A DNA stretch of 64,000 bases from Ixodes scapularis (GCF_016920785.2 NW_024609835.1:24679838-24743837); one strand, 5' to 3'; counted from the first letter of the stretch, positions 12,311-26,160 are shown. Made by a program: numbers and translations. Notes: generated by a model from the letters alone, not told the origin.

Positions 12311-12574
12311 AACTGTGACGCCCCATAATGGAACGCGCGCAGTTACGCCGACGGCAACGGGGACGCCGCTCTACCCGGAAAAGGGCGCCTAAGAACTGCG
12401 CTCTAAAAAGGTATCAACCTTCTGCCACCGAGATGGCCTGGTCAGTGAGCACGACACCGATTGCCGTTCTCATTGGTCCAACTGATTGGTGTTGCGAACA
12501 GTTGGTATAAGAGTACACACTAAAGCCACAGACGCACTGCTAATGCATCATAGAAAGTACAACTGAAAGAGTGT

Positions 12575-13985
12575 GATTTACAAGCACATTTCATTAGGCT
12601 TTCACAACAGGTATACAAAAATAATATGGTTGTTATAACAGGGGAACCAGAAATAACAGAACCGGCTGGAATAAAAAGAGGATTCAGGCAGGGTTGTCCC
12701 CTATCACCTCTACGTTTTGTGATATATCTGAGTAGAATGGAAGACAAACGAGGAGTGAAATTTAGGTTTTGATGTGTCATATAGGAAGAAAGGAGGAAAC
12801 GTAAACCAAGTTATGCCAGGAATGTTCTACGTAGACGACATTCTACTGTTAGCAGGTAGCCAAGATGTGGTAGAGGAGTTGAGTAAGATCTGTGGAGAGG
12901 AAGGAGACTATTTGGTCCTTACATTTAGTAGCGACAAGTCGGGGATAATAGTTTATAACGATCCGCTGCAAATTCGGGACGTTTTAAAAGAACACATTGA
13001 CAAGTATAAATGCCCAGGAGTATGGCCGAAGGAGGGAAAACAATATTCAGAAAAGCAGGAAGAAAATATGCTAATAAAAAGAACAAACAGCGCAGTCATT
13101 AGGAAGCATAGGGCACCATGGAGTTACTATAGATATGAAGTTGTTAGAGGGGTATGAAAAGAAGTCAAGGTGCCGGGGTTGTCTCTTCGCATTGCGGTAT
13201 TATGCCCGAAGTATGAGGTGCAGTCGAGCTTAGAGATTTGGAAGTGGAGCGTGGGTAGACTGGCACTGGGTGCACATGGGTATGCACCAAATGAAGGAGT
13301 GCAGAGGGATATGGGCTGGTCAGCTTTCCAGGCTAAAGACGCGATCAGTAAGTTGAAATTCGAGCAAAGGCTAGACACATTTGAAGATATACGATGGGCG
13401 AGAAAGCTATATAAGCATCTATACATAAAAAGTCTGAACGCCAAATGGACAAACGAGCCCCAAGACTGAAATTCAAATATAGACAGTCAATTGCTGGTGG
13501 AGAGGTCACAACCTCTGTAAAAAGAAAGTAAGAAAAGCAGAGAGAAAGATATGGGAGGAAAGAATGCAGGGAAAATCAGCTAAATAGGAGACGAAAACAG
13601 GAAATAAGGAAGAAATATTGGTTTGATAATTCAGGGGGGAGCTCATTGCTATTCGCGTTTAGAAGGGGTATTGATGACTAGAACAGGACAAAGCATGAGG
13701 AAATCGTTACGCACTGTGCTGCGTGTGAAGGGGAAGACGAGACAATAGAACACCTGGTGTTGAGGTGCACAGAGCTTGCTCCCAGCCTCTCGGGGGAGAA
13801 GGGGGGGGGGAGGGGATGACGGATTTCGCCGGAGCGCTGGGGTTTGCAGACCAGAAATGAAGAATGATGATAAGTACCTTTTAATAACAAGTAGGAGATT
13901 GGAAGACTGGTGGAAATTATCTGGGGAGTATTGAATGAAGTACAACTAACTGACACAGCTAGGGACAGGCGGGACAGAGGGAAGA
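12575..13985 (+). pseudogene. Decayed LINE reverse transcriptase, tick-type
   Basis: A second LINE type, different from the one at 4.5 kb. The first frame holds EIKRG-like IKRGFRQGCPLSPL (12675-12715), the RT palm region before the catalytic box. After a frameshift near 12770, MFYVDDILLLAG (12820-12855) carries the YxDD box, and KSGIIVYNDP follows. A TGA at 13155-13157, probably from TGG, interrupts an otherwise continuous frame that goes on to ALGAHGYAPNEGVQRDMGW near 13265-13320. Further on, a reverse-transcriptase-associated zinc-binding segment is visible as HCAACEGEDETIEHLVLRC near 13710-13770, and TSRRLEDWWKLSGE near 13890. The start and 3' tail are lost. At least two frameshifts and several stops make it non-functional. 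Confidence 0.85.
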
Positions 13986-14380
13986 TTGGAACTCCGTCCT
14001 GCGTTAGACCGCTGCCGGGACAACACCGAAAATGTTTGACCAAACGTACGGTGTCAACTCCTTCGCCGGGGGGGGGGGGGGGGGGGTAGCTTGCGGGGGG
14101 GTGATGTTTTACTTTCTTTGCCCGCTCCCCCAATGGTCATTCTGGTGATATCCCCCACCGCCTGGTGATAGTTATGAAATTACAGAGGGTAAGCAAATTG
14201 GTGTAGGAAAGAAATCATACTTTTGGTTCGTAAATTCTAGGTTCGGTGGCTGAAGCTACTGCACGTAATAAAAAGCACAGCCGCTAGCAGTCGTTCATCC
14301 AGTCTGCAGACACTGCCTGCTGAGTGTTTCTTCTTAGAATGATGGTCCCGTCACATCTGTCCTACAAAACCGTTCTACAG

Positions 14381-14560
14381 CAGGGTGTAGGATGGGCAGG
14401 TGAGGAAACGACCAATAAAACCTGACGCAGCATTGCGACCTGATTGTGTGCTGCTGGCGGCTTCCGCTCAGCTGGTATGTTAGCCTTACGATAGATTTCG
14501 CGGAAATAACAGAAGGCGATGGACTCGGGTTATAATGAAACTTTGCGAGACAACGCACCG
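14381..14560. mobile_element. Degenerate MITE related to the 39.0-kb copy
   Basis: Begins CAGGGTGTAGGATGGGCAGG, TGAGGAAACG, which matches the terminal repeat of the element at 39021-39396. The next segment also aligns (AATAAAACCTGACGCAGC against ATAGAAGCCTACCGCAGC). The right terminal repeat is not evident, so this is probably a truncated or eroded copy. Confidence 0.5.
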
Positions 14561-17500
14561 TGTTTTCAGTATTCTTTAATTTAAAGTTGAATTTACTAAA
14601 TCATGGCGTAATAAGATTACTACATGATTATAAATTCACATTTTTCCTAACTGTGGTGCAATTTCCAAACCGAGTGAGCAGCTGGCAATATGAAGTCGTC
14701 TACGAAACGTCTGACGTGCTCTTTACATTTTGTTTTGTTTGTTTTGCTCCCGAACGCGCTGGGAGCAGATGAATATGGCGGTTGCCGTAGCAGGCGAGAT
14801 CGGCATTTCTCGCCGTGTTTTTTCGCCTGGTTACGGTCAATAATCTTGAGTTATGGGCCGCTACTCTTGTGCTCCGAGTTGTCGGTCGGGTTACGGCCCA
14901 AAAAAAGAAAGATCCAAGATATTTAACGCGGGCGATGTTGACTTCCGGTGACTTTAAGTCACGTCGAACTGAAACTTACTTTGCGTGCACGTAAACAGCG
15001 AAAACTTATAAGCTAGACCTCGGAACACATCTGCAGGGGGAGGGGAATCGACGCCGTCGGTGCATTTACGACGCGCCCCAGCTGACTTTCCACTCCTCCA
15101 CTTGAATGCTTTTCTTTAGAAAATTAGTAAAATATTACTGCGTTTGTGCCTATGCTATTCGAAGGTAGAAACTTTAAACACCATCATAGGTTCCCTCGAA
15201 TGTCAACGTAGCGGTTCAGAGAAGAAAATCAGACAACAAGACCGTTTCATTGCGTTGGTGAAGTAGTTCTTTCAACACTCGCGAGGTGGCAACCACGTCG
15301 CAGGAAAGTGGGAATTGAGGGCGCCAAACGGTGTCAACACCCAAAACCCAAGTGCCCAAATGACGCTTTTCGTTTACCCAGTCCACAACAGAAGAAGAAC
15401 CAGCAACACGTGTCATGTCCCCCCCCCTCACCCGGAAGGCGCTCATCCGAAGCGCGCATAGCTAACGGCGCACGCCTCCCGAAGAAAAGGACCGTCCACC
15501 GGAGCTGCGTTCATGGCGCCTCCGCCTGGCAGCCGGAGCCCCCGAACAGCCAGCTCCCCTCCAAAGAGAACTCCTTCGGGCAGCGACTGCATTAGCCCGG
15601 CTTCACGCCTTGCCGCTTCGCCGGGAGTGCAGCAGCACAATCGATGTCCGGCGTCGGAGGGACGCTCTGCTGCCGAGTTGGTCCGCAGCGCCCGCGCGTG
15701 AGCGCGCGCGTGAGAGAGAAGCAATCGAGGAGTGTCCGGGAGGGCAGCGAAGCGCGCGCGCGGAACACGAAGGACGCACCAGCGCTTTCACAGCGTGTGC
15801 CGCGGCGCCAGACGGTGGCCGACGTGCATGTAATGGCGATCGTCTTTCGTTTTGTTTCTTGCTTTATTAGATAAATTATTTTGTCTTTATCTCTAACCTT
15901 CCCTTTTGTAACCAGATTATGATTACAATTGTAGGTATGCATGCAGCCTCGGACAATATAAACTGAAACATTCGATCTGGACTCTTGCTACGCCTACGGT
16001 CCCATAAGCTCTATAATCTTTACCAAAGCTTGTTCAAACCATGACATGTAAGCCGAAGTGTGGAGAGCTGTATCAACTCATATTGTCCGGAATAGTACTT
16101 ATTAACCAAAGCCGGCAGCGATTGCAGGCACGCCCAAGAGGTTAAGGTATCGATTTTGGAAATCCTTCGGAGGGACAAGTTTCATTTTTCAGTAAGATTC
16201 TTTTAAAAACAAAAGTACAGAAAGAAACAAGATACTTGCGTCGGTCACTTTACTACTCATGTAGTGACTGTGCAACTATCACTCCGTTGTGACAAAACGG
16301 TGGGATAATTTTTCTGACTTTCTCAGGCAACAGAGCGCGGCAGGATGTGCGTGATTCAACTGTTCCAATACCTGCAGCCCAAACATGACCACCCAACGCC
16401 AAAGGTTAAGGATACACATTCCAATAAAGATAAAAAGAGAATACATCTTTTTTTTTAATTAAAATTATATTGAAGCATTTCTCTAAACTTTTCATATAGT
16501 TATGAAATGCAGTCTCCGCGGGAGTATAGTTATTTGGCCTCTTTAATTGGTTTATACCCCTGTGAAATTCGTCTGTGGCGCTAATTCTACCAAAAGCTCT
16601 GGTTGAATTAAAATATAACACGTGCGGAAAGGTCTGCTTGGGTAATGCAAGTACTCAACCAAACACGTCCTTAACAAAAAAGTAACTCCTAAAGAAAAAC
16701 GAATGTAACGTGAATAATGCTTTTTACAGCTGTTCTCCATTTATTCAGGTCAAGTGCAAATTGCGGGCCCCTAGTACAAAATCAGAACTTGTTGGTTATC
16801 ATAAAAACCTAAAACTATTTGAACTGACGCAGTAATATGCTGCAATGCTTTCGCCTTCGCGTTCTTTTATTTGATAATGCACAAAAGGTAGACATACCAA
16901 TCACTTCCATCGATAGGCTTCGATGTTGCGTGCTTGCTCACTTTAAGAACACCATCACGTTGCTCCAGGCTAAAACTTTACTGGATCGATCAGTCATTAA
17001 TCACCACTCCATAGTCGGCTGCAGGTTTAACGGCATACAAAACTCCTGGCATCATTTCTCGCTTCTTGTTGCCGCCAAAATTATTTTTGAACGGGAGGTA
17101 AAATAGCTCAATAAAAACGAAACATTCGATTGCACTTTGGGGGATACAAACTAACACTAAAATACATAAATTATTAAGTTACCAAGAAAAGATACAATAT
17201 CTTAATGTTCGTCGATGTAACTGTACCTGAGGGCTTCCTGATGTTGAGAGTGCTTTGCGTGGGCACTCATGGTTGAAAGGAAGGCAGAAAATTTGGTGTT
17301 TCATGCACTGTGTATTTTGTTTAACAAAAACTTTTTTTTTTTTTTTTTTTGCATTGGAATAAGGCGGTTTAACGGTTTCATTTTGTACATCCCGGGCAGC
17401 TGGTGCGGCGTACGTGTACGCGCTCCTGGTTCTGAATTTTTATTGTTCTGGGGCTTAAGCTTCAGAAGACAGATGGTTTATGAGACAAGGATTTAGTTTT

Positions 17501-17760
17501 TACTACGATGCCTTACCTTTTGGTGGATTAAAGTTGGAAGAAACCGCGGGCAATCTCTTACTGAATGCACGCGGACTTCTTATTTTAGACTCTCAAGAAT
17601 TTTCAACTGTAGACCAGGTTAAAATTCGACTAATTCAGTCGGTACAATGAACCTTTTTGTGTGTGTATTTCTGTGTGTAGCACTAAACAATATGGCTGAG
17701 CATCAGGTAGCGATCGTGACAAAGTCTGTTGGTTACAATACAGGCACTACCTAACTGTTC
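14561..17760. other. No gene; CpG-rich patch
   Basis: No recognisable coding region. 15420-15830 is strongly CpG- and GC-rich with open frames on both strands, none with known motifs. Such openness is expected from composition. It could be a promoter or untranslated first exon. A 20-bp T run lies at 17332-17351. Confidence 0.45.
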
Positions 17761-17774
17761 TCAGAGTACCGCAG

Positions 17775-18056
17775 CTACCAAGCTTCGTTTCAGAATGGCG
17801 GTGAGGCGTCGCAATTGAGAGTTTGAAGTAGACAGCCTGAATTTATAGAGAGGAAGAAACTCAAACCATGGAGAGCATTTGCAATTGAATGGCGGAATCA
17901 TCCTTCGCAGATTGGGCACCAGTGCCCATACGTTGCGTTGTCGCGTGGCGAAGAGGAGCGTGGGCCGGAGGGGCGGAGACACTTGCGAACGATTAATGCT
18001 TTTCTCCCCTTCTCACTTCTCGCAGCGCAAACGCCGCTCATAAACCACGTGACCCC
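17775..18056 (-). repeat. Dispersed repeat, copy 1 (of the 41.2-kb family)
   Basis: Read on the minus strand this stretch aligns along about 280 bp with 41219-41500: both start with GGTCACGTGGTTTA, share GTCTCCGCCCCTC, and later share ATTCAATTGCAA and GGAAGAAA/GGGATCGA-type segments. The shared reading frame keeps the peptide FNCKCSPWF in both. No terminal inverted repeat or target duplication was found, so its class is unknown. It might also be an exon of a duplicated gene. Confidence 0.6.
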
Positions 18057-18059
18057 GAC

Positions 18060-20325
18060 TAAGCGGTTGAAAACACTTCCTTAGTTCAAGCTGGAAGCCC
18101 TTCATATACTGTCTAACATTTGCGTATTTACGTACACCTGCGGTATGGATTCTAAAGTTCAGAGAAGTATGATTACGAAGCAGGAAAGTTTTAAAGACAT
18201 TTTAAATGTGTGATTTCTTTTCACTTCTTTTTAATCAGGATGTTGATTTCGTTTAGCCTCAGTATTGAAATCACATTTCATTGCAGGTTATGAAAAACCA
18301 AACAGCGCGAAATCAAAGAAAACACGCAAACCTAATTACTTTGAGCGCGTAATGAGCTTGGGCAGAGAACATTTATAGTTCGGGAACAATCCGAGCACCT
18401 AACGCTACTGCCGCCGATTCTCTCGGCCGATATTCAAGGTGGTCGTTCAAAGGCGGCGGTCGTGATTAAGAAAGGCCTTACGATTGGGAAACGGCGCACA
18501 AAATACAGCGGAAGCAAGCTGCGTTTCGATGAATACAGAGAATGAATCTCGGTGTTCGCTGAACGCAAAACTTCTGGGGAACCTCAGAATCAGTCTTTAG
18601 CTTGACCACAGCTTCCCAAGCCAATATTGGCCACGTAAAAACGGCAAATTCGAAATAGTTTAATTTCAATAGCAGGCACAAGAAAAAAGAAACGACAATA
18701 AGAAGTGATACACAATTATCAGGTACACCGCATCGTAAAATATTTAGTTATAAACGTTACCGAAATTGTAATAGGCTTGACACGAAAAAGCATAAACTGC
18801 GATCACGCTGCTATACCAAGGACAGTCTACAGAAACTGTCTGAGACTTTTTTTTCCTTTCTGGTATGACTGTTGCGTTACATTGGTCATCACAACTCTCT
18901 GCAGACATGTTCAAAACATACTTACGTATTGAGCAAATATGCTTCAAAGATGCTTGGGGCCTATTCGCACATCATTTTGTCATCGGGTCTCCATATATAG
19001 AACACCAAGTATTTTTATGTTGTTTGAGCTTCGTGACTGCGGCCTTTCAATTCAATGGTTCCTAAACAAATATCTGTTTTCCTAAGGATTGAAACTCTAT
19101 CTCCAGCACAACACAAGCCAATCTCTGCAGAAAACGATCTCTGCTCAAGTCCCTCTTTCCCTCGCCCCTTTGGGAGATAGGAGTGTCGCCTAGAAATATG
19201 TTTTGTTGTTCTTTTCCTCGACCCTGTCACCTAGGATTTTCTTTTCTTTTTTCGTATTTGCGGTTTTTGTGTTTTTGGGAAGCGGAGGCTGGTGTGTGCG
19301 GGGGCTGGCGACCTTGGCGGGGGGGGGGGGGGGGGTTATTAGTACCTTGTAGCTATGCTCGAGACGTTGTCTTCCTATCACTTTGCCATTCTCTTGCACG
19401 TTTTGATGCTTCATAGTTTTCTCGCTCCAGTCTGCGGTAATTTAAAGAAATCGGATCTATGTACATTGCCTTACGAAATGTAACTGTGAGGTAGCCTTAT
19501 TAAACATCGTCCATACAAATTGCCGACGAAATCTTTCCCGCAACAGCCGTATAATCCGCCACACCTTAAAAGGGGAAGATGGAGAATAGGTACATATATA
19601 AATTTGCAAGGGTCTGGGGAAAAAAAAAAAGAAAAGGAGGGGGAGGGAGTGACACAGACGCTTTCAAAGATTCGAAGTAGCTGAGAGTCATGCAACTAAC
19701 TTTAATGTATTCGTGGAACGGGAGCATTTTTCCTGGAGTAAACTTACTAAATATGTTATCGCTTCTCGTATTATGGATATCTAAAATTTTATTATTCGCG
19801 TAACACCACCTCGTCAAGGATATAGTTCATGCTTACTACTTTATTGTTGTGATGATCGTTTTATTACTTCGAAGTTAAGGTATAGTTTTAATGAGCAAAG
19901 CTCTGTTTACCATCAAAGAGCACAAAAATAGTTTTTTTTTTCTTTGAAGTCCATGAGGCTTTGAACAAAAAAAGAAACAAGATGAACATATCGCCTTACT
20001 TTCGGTTTTCTATGGGGTTCATTTTGAGGAGCCATTAACTGTCATCCAGAGTCGCATCCGGAGTTTTAGCAGGTTGCACTTCCGTAAAGGATATTGTATT
20101 GTGAGCTATATAGGGCTAGTCTTGAAAATTGGAAGTCACCTAATATTAGAACGACCTACGCTGAGCAAATGTTATCTCATACGCTTCCAAACTACTTAAT
20201 TTTCTTAGCTTCAAAAATATTGATCCTTTTAAGTCATCCAGAAAAGATATTCAAGGATTATTTTCCAGTGTGTTTTTTTATTAGTACTTTCCAGAGCTTT
20301 GAGATGTATAATACTTCGTGTCTCC
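18060..20325. other. No gene recognised
   Basis: Mixed sequence with a 16-base G run near 19319-19335 and A or T tracts. Short open frames carry no motifs. Nothing else stands out. Confidence 0.45.
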
Positions 20326-20327
20326 TG

Positions 20328-20372
20328 TGTATATATCTATATATATATCTATATATATATCTATATATATAT
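20328..20372. repeat. TATATC/TATATA microsatellite
   Basis: A short tandem array built from 12-bp units of ATATATATCTAT, ending in a pure AT run. Other AT runs lie at 23750-23776 and 25597-25630. Confidence 0.85.
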
Positions 20373-20534
20373 ATGTGACATTTTCTGTGCATGTATCATT
20401 TCAATGTATCTACGGTATCTATCATGTGTTAGATAAATACACAGTTACCTAGAACTCTCAATGTATTATTATGTTACTACGAAAAACGTAAACATTGCGG
20501 CCTGATTACTTTTTGAGTGCCATTGCGTCTTGTT

Positions 20535-20665
20535 TATTTTTTTTTGTGCCATTGCTGTTTGTGTGAGAGCGAGGCCGGGGACTCGTCAAGCTGCTTAATG
20601 CAGCTTTTTTCCTCGGTCTACCTCCATCATTTTTTATGGTAAAATAAACATTATTAATATTATTA
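20535..20665 (+). mobile_element. LINE 3' end with stem-loop
   Basis: Only the last part of a LINE remains: GGCCGGGGACTCGTCAAGCT, then a stem-loop AAGCTGC-TTAAT-GCAGCTT (20588-20606), a T run, CTCGGTCTACCTCC and a tail AAATAAACATTATTAATATT. The end at 62.8 kb has the same design with a covarying stem. The stem may be the site where the reverse transcriptase recognises its RNA, as shown for other LINE groups. That role is inferred here. Confidence 0.7.
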
Positions 20666-20674
20666 TCAATCACT

Positions 20675-22955
20675 TTTTGAAGCTCGCGCCAGGACCTGTG
20701 CCGGCCCTACAGAAACAGTTTGCTTAAATTATTTTTCAGCAAACAGCGGACAGGAGAATGAAACGACCTGGTCTCTTTCAGTTTGCGATTTTTCTGGCAA
20801 TTCTAGATGGGCACTGCACGTGCCTCAATGTTTTCTTAAAATTACTTATTCGATTTTTTTATTATACCAAGTAAATTTGTAATTCAAACATTAGGAGAAC
20901 CATTACTCAATATAAAGTTAAAAGTATAAAATAAATCTTTAGCCATTTTATAATCTCTGAAGGTGTGCGCATTTTTTAGCAAGTGACTTGCCAGGGATAA
21001 ATGTGTCGTCAACCGTAATATTGAGCAGAATGCAGTTTTAGCAGGAAACATCTGACCTGCACTTGGTGAAACCGTGTGTATTTTAGCTCAAGAACAAAAC
21101 AATAAAACAGTCCCGATTGTAATCGAGACGCATACAATTTTTGTTCTTGTTAAAATTCAACGGCCCGTTTTTTTTTTTTTTATTTCTTTCCCTCTCTCTG
21201 CTTCCGAAGCCCTGGTACTTTATCTATGCCGAAACAAAAATAAAACACAAAAAACCCTTCCACTACGCCATCTGTTGAGCGCAATGTTTACTCGAAAACC
21301 GTGATTCGCAGAAGAGCTGACAAGTCAAAATCCCAATTCGCGGCATAAGCTACTTTTGTTTCGTCTCTTTCATTTATTTATTTTTTGTCTTAGACTTACC
21401 TTTTTGTGGTTCAAAGCTCCTATGTATGTGTACCTTGTCCGACTTGCTTTTTAACCAAATAAAAATATAGAGCAAAGGCCCGTCTGTGTTTTCTGTCCAG
21501 TAATTCGAACTACTCAACGACAGAGGTGCCCTGCCATTGTTTTGATTGTTGCTCGTACGAATCACATGTTCCAATAGCCTCCGGAGAAGACAAATAAATA
21601 CCGAGAAAACTTGTCGTCGGTATTCTACGCGGGTAGTGTATATTTTAACTGAGTATCCGGCCCTTTCGACTCGGGGTTATTTCTGGAAAGTGATGTGACG
21701 TCACCGATGGAGCATAGATCACTAACCACCTGATCACATCACCCAATCACCCGCTGAATTAAGCGGGACATAACCGCGGGACGTGAGATTATATGAGCGC
21801 AAAATTTAGCGGTCACATTACCTGACGTTACTTTTCTTTGTACTAAAAAGAGGGGTATTTGTCTCGACTTTGTACGGATGGTTTGTTCACGGGAGTTTGG
21901 CGGGAACCTCAGCACTTTTCCTCTCTTCAATGAAAACAGCAAGAATCCTTTTTATTGTTAACAGTTCGTACTTTTTGTTTTATGTTAAATCTCATAAAAC
22001 GCACTTCATTAAAAGGCTCGAGGTACACCTAAGCATTTATGAGTTGTGAACGCGAAAGCATGCACGCCGCTCTTCGCTCCCTCCTTTAATCTGCGGCGTG
22101 CAACGCGCTGACCTTGGGCGTGGAACGGTGGAGCCGCTGCCTCGCGGACACGCGGCGCCATCGGGTGAGCGATCGTTCAAACTGTCGTGTGCCTTGCGGC
22201 GCGAGGAAGGAGCAGACAGCAACGTAGTTCCCAGCAGAACGAACCCCGTGGTATTTTCCATGCGCCGTATATATTACCACGCGCCGTACAACCGATAGGA
22301 GGCGAAAAAACGCGGTGGTCAGTGATAACACAGTCAGGATGACACCACACAATCTGACGCGGAGCGGCCAATAGGAGCCTCGTTGACGCGCGCCAGACAA
22401 TGGGACCGAAGTGTCCGAAGGACCGAAGCTTTGCACGTGGTTTCATTAAGGTGCCGTTTTGCATGGTTTCGAAGCTGATGACGTCAGCTCGCTCCATGAG
22501 AGTTAATGCTCTCGCATTAATAAGACACCCTACATGGACGCCATTAAACAGACTCTCTATATTAAACATGTGCACACAGAATGATATTAATTGAATGCCT
22601 AGGCGAGGTGTTTGTAGTCCATGACATTGTGTGAGCTATATATCACATTGTGTAAAATTATGCTATGTAAAACACAATATAATTACAAGAACATTATGCA
22701 CAAAAAAAGTGTTCCACTGATATCTCTTTTGTTTTCTATTTTCTTTTGGCGATGTGAGTTTCTTTTTCGTATGAGGCACATTCTGCCTTTCGGTTCAATG
22801 GGACCAAATGTTGATGCGTGCCGCCTACTCAGCTAAAGCCGCACGGGTCAAGGCATTTTTTCGCAGAGATGGAGGAGTGAGTAAAGCAACTAGGAATGCC
22901 GCGAACATCCCGAAGGCATATCCATGCCTTCGGCCACCGCCAAGATGCCCGTTAC
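20675..22955. other. No gene; CpG-rich patch
   Basis: No coding region recognised. 22050-22420 is CpG-rich with several overlapping open frames lacking motifs. CCCGCTGAATTAAGCGGG-like words at 21770 resemble the 12.1-kb minisatellite. Confidence 0.45.
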
Positions 22956-22957
22956 AG

Positions 22958-23750
22958 TTTTTTTTTCTTTTTTAACCTTTCAAGTTTGTTAACAAAAAAC
23001 GTGAAAGTTACACTAATGCGGTTTCTGCAGGTGAGTTGTACGGGCAATTAAGAGGACACAGTATAGGGAGATAGTCGCAACTATTAGTCAGCTAATTAAG
23101 ATGGATTATTCAATTAACCTTTCAATTAGGGATAATACACATGTAGTTTCATTTGGAAACTTGCTGAGCATCATCTAAAGCCACTTAATCAACTATTTTC
23201 AGAATGATGTAACGCCCGGGAAAGCATTTTACGGCGTTCTTTAAAAACACTTTGTTTGGACGCGTTTCTAGATTTCGGTTTCTTATCGAAGTGCATCTCT
23301 ACGCCCCGGGTCCTGCTCCCCGGTGGTCGCGGCGTGAACCCACCCCCTCGCCTCCCTCGTAGAATGGAGGGATGTATGGTGCACGTGTGTTGCGCGTCTC
23401 AGCCACTAGGGAGCACGCCTCCGGGCGCGTAGATGCGCCCCAATGAGAAACTGAAATTTAGAACCGCTTCCAAATAGAGCGTCTTGAAAAAACGTCGTAA
23501 AATGCTGCCCCTTCGAAACAGAGTTGATTTAGTGGTTTTCGATGACTCTGAGCAAGTCCCTTATTGGAACTATAAGTCTATTTGTAATAATTAAAAAGTT
23601 AATTAAAAATTGTACTTAATTTTCCGACTGATAGTTGCGACTATCTTTCTATACTATGTCCCCCTGGCCGTATAACTCACCTGCACAAACCACGTAAGTG
23701 TAGATTTCACGGTTTTTTTAAGCAAATCTGAAACTAAAAAAACAAAAACA
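22958..23750. mobile_element. Large fold-back element with ~370-bp arms
   Basis: The left arm (22958 to about 23330) and right arm (about 23393-23750, reversed) align along almost their whole length. Matching landmarks include CAGGTGAGTTGTACGG with CAGGTGAGTTATACGG, GATAGTCGCAACTAT in both, ACTTGCTGAGCATCAT with ACTTGCTCAGAGTCAT, and GCATTTTACGGCGTT with GCATTTTACGACGTT. By eye identity is roughly three quarters. A loop of about 60 bp separates the arms. No protein is encoded. The right end runs into an AT microsatellite and no target duplication was found, so the superfamily is open. Confidence 0.8.
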
Positions 23751-23755
23751 TATAT

Positions 23756-26160
23756 ATATATATATATATATATATTTGTGTTCCAGTTCTCTTAGAGTTT
23801 CGCTAGATGACTCACTTTTACGACAAGATGGGAGCGTTATTATCCGAATATACATTACGCCACGTAAGGGAACTGCGGTCACCACGGTATTTCACAGTCT
23901 TCCGTGCCACTGGTATTTACTCGCCACGCTTGTTAACTTAACAACAATCAAAGCTGCCGGCGGGCTCCCTCTAACCCGACCTGAATCATTAGCAGCGCTG
24001 CCCATCCGTGTACAAACGAGAAGGCCGAGAACACGCCAAATACAAAGCGGAGACAGCGAGAGACGCCGAGATGTGATATCATACCTCGACTTTTAATCTT
24101 CCTGCCCTCCGCGTTCCCTGTATGCGGGATGCGATATTGATCACGGATCCCGAAAAGAATACCGGTGTTGGTGCGACAGCGCGCGCGTAAATTGGGATTA
24201 ATTACCGAAACTAATTACCTTCCTATCGCTTTAATGAACTTATCAGCCACGTGCCTCCTCCTTTCTGTATCCGACGTTCATCTTGGAAGCGCTTCCTGTT
24301 TCCTTAACTTTATTTTTATTCTTTGTTTGTTCGGTTTTCGTTCTTCCCTAAAAGAACCTAATGGAGGGACAGTATCTTTCTGGGTTAGAGGTGAATAAAA
24401 CAAACAGGAATCCTCGAACAACAAGAAACTCCGGAGAAACTTGGCAATGAGATTCTTGTTTCGTTCTTGTTGCCCTTCTTCCAGACCACATAAATGTGTC
24501 GCGATGTCCGAGAGAGTTTATCTCTCCGGACTATTTTTCTCTTCGTGCTTTCTCGCTGGCTCTCTATGCTTTGCAAACCATTTTCCGTTCATTTAAATAT
24601 TCTTCAAGAAACCGCGGAACAACACTTACCGCGATTATGTTTATGGATGCCCTAGCGTGATCGAAACGCTGAGTGCCGTTCCCAGGGATAAGCACCAGTA
24701 CTCTTACTTCTTGCCAATAGCCAAGGAACATTGTTTACAAGTGTAGGCAAATAAAGAGGTTGAAAAACATGTTGTTAGGCGTCTTTGCTTTGAAATTAGT
24801 ATGTTTAATGTGTACTACAATCGCAACGCTCAGTATCAACAAAACGCAAATACAGTTTCAATTTAATATTCTTTGGTTGTGGCGTTCGTTAGGATCCCTC
24901 TCTGTAGATCTCTGTAGAACGATTTTGCGATATCACGAGTGTGATCGCACAGAGCCGGGGATTTCGCGACCTTTTAAGGGAAATTGCCTGATTTGCAGTT
25001 TACTTTCAAATAGTGATTAGAACCTTTGTTGTCTCTTAAAATCATGATGAGGAAGTCAAGACGTCTGAGCAAGGCTGAAAAATGGATGTTCTGCGCATGC
25101 ACGATAGCATAGCTTCCACGCTGTGCCTACTGATTTCCAACATGGCCCTTCAAATTAAGTTTTCTCTGTTGCACATTTCATCCACCAGGTTACGCATGTT
25201 TCTGCTGCACAATCTAAAAAAAAGAGCGGTGGCTTTCTGCTCTTTATCTTTACGCCTTTTCCGCGGCGACGTCTTTCCTCTATTTGCATTGGACAGGAAA
25301 AGAGACAGCTGTCATATTGTCACTGCCGAGCTTATGAAATACTAAGGTGCCCAATTTTTAATAGCTTCATCGTAATTAATTTTTTTATTTTTTTTAGAAA
25401 CCAGCGTTGGGAGTCTGGGAACTTTGAGAACTGCTCTGCTCCGTCGAAGGAAGAAGGCAAAGAAGATCGGTGGGACGTTGAAGGAACACTTAATGAAATT
25501 TCCGTCTACACTTTCACAACTATAGTTTCTTAAACATAGTGGAGCAAACACTTTCAAAAACGCTTGGCGGACATTTAACACTCCTGTTCGCTTAGCTATA
25601 TATATATATATATATATATGCATATATATATTTTTCGCTAATGTCGTTTATGCATATCATCAATTACGTTGCGTGTGCCTTTTTTTTGTATAAAAAATGC
25701 AACCATTGCGAAGTCAAATATTCTTGGGGAAATGATACACCTGTTTTATAATCCCTGTGAATAAGGAGCGTATTGCGACATTTTAATGCTACTAAGACTG
25801 TACACACCAAAAATAGTGGTATATTACATTGTGAAACTGATTTAAAACAAAAATGTAGGAGCCTAAGTTAAGATAAAAAGTTCTTCGCAGTAATGGAAAC
25901 AATTCCATTTACTCCTTTACTATCGAGAAAATAAATACGCCGATACAGTTAGTAAATTGCTGCTGCCGAATAATACAGCAGCGCACATTAATAAACCTTT
26001 TGCCAAAATACCCAGAACCCGGTAACACGCAGCGAGTGTTGTTGTTTCAGGGGCTGCTTCTGCACCCGTCTGCAGCATTAAGTTAAAAAACATAGAGCCT
26101 ACGTTTTGTCTGAGCCTTATCTCTGTAATTTACCTAGAATATTTCGTAAGTGGAGACCAA
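23756..26160. other. No gene recognised
   Basis: Contains AT microsatellites and unremarkable sequence. A small frame at 24769-25020 begins with a hydrophobic stretch, but nothing else supports a gene. Confidence 0.45.

Noticed and set aside
15592..15942. A 116-codon arginine/serine-rich protein on the minus strand
   Set aside because: Openness is explained by CpG-rich composition; no start context, motif or splice sites support it.
24769..25020. A small secreted protein with a hydrophobic N-terminus
   Set aside because: 83 codons with a leader-like start, but no cleavage-site context, cysteine pattern or splice signal that distinguishes it from a chance frame.
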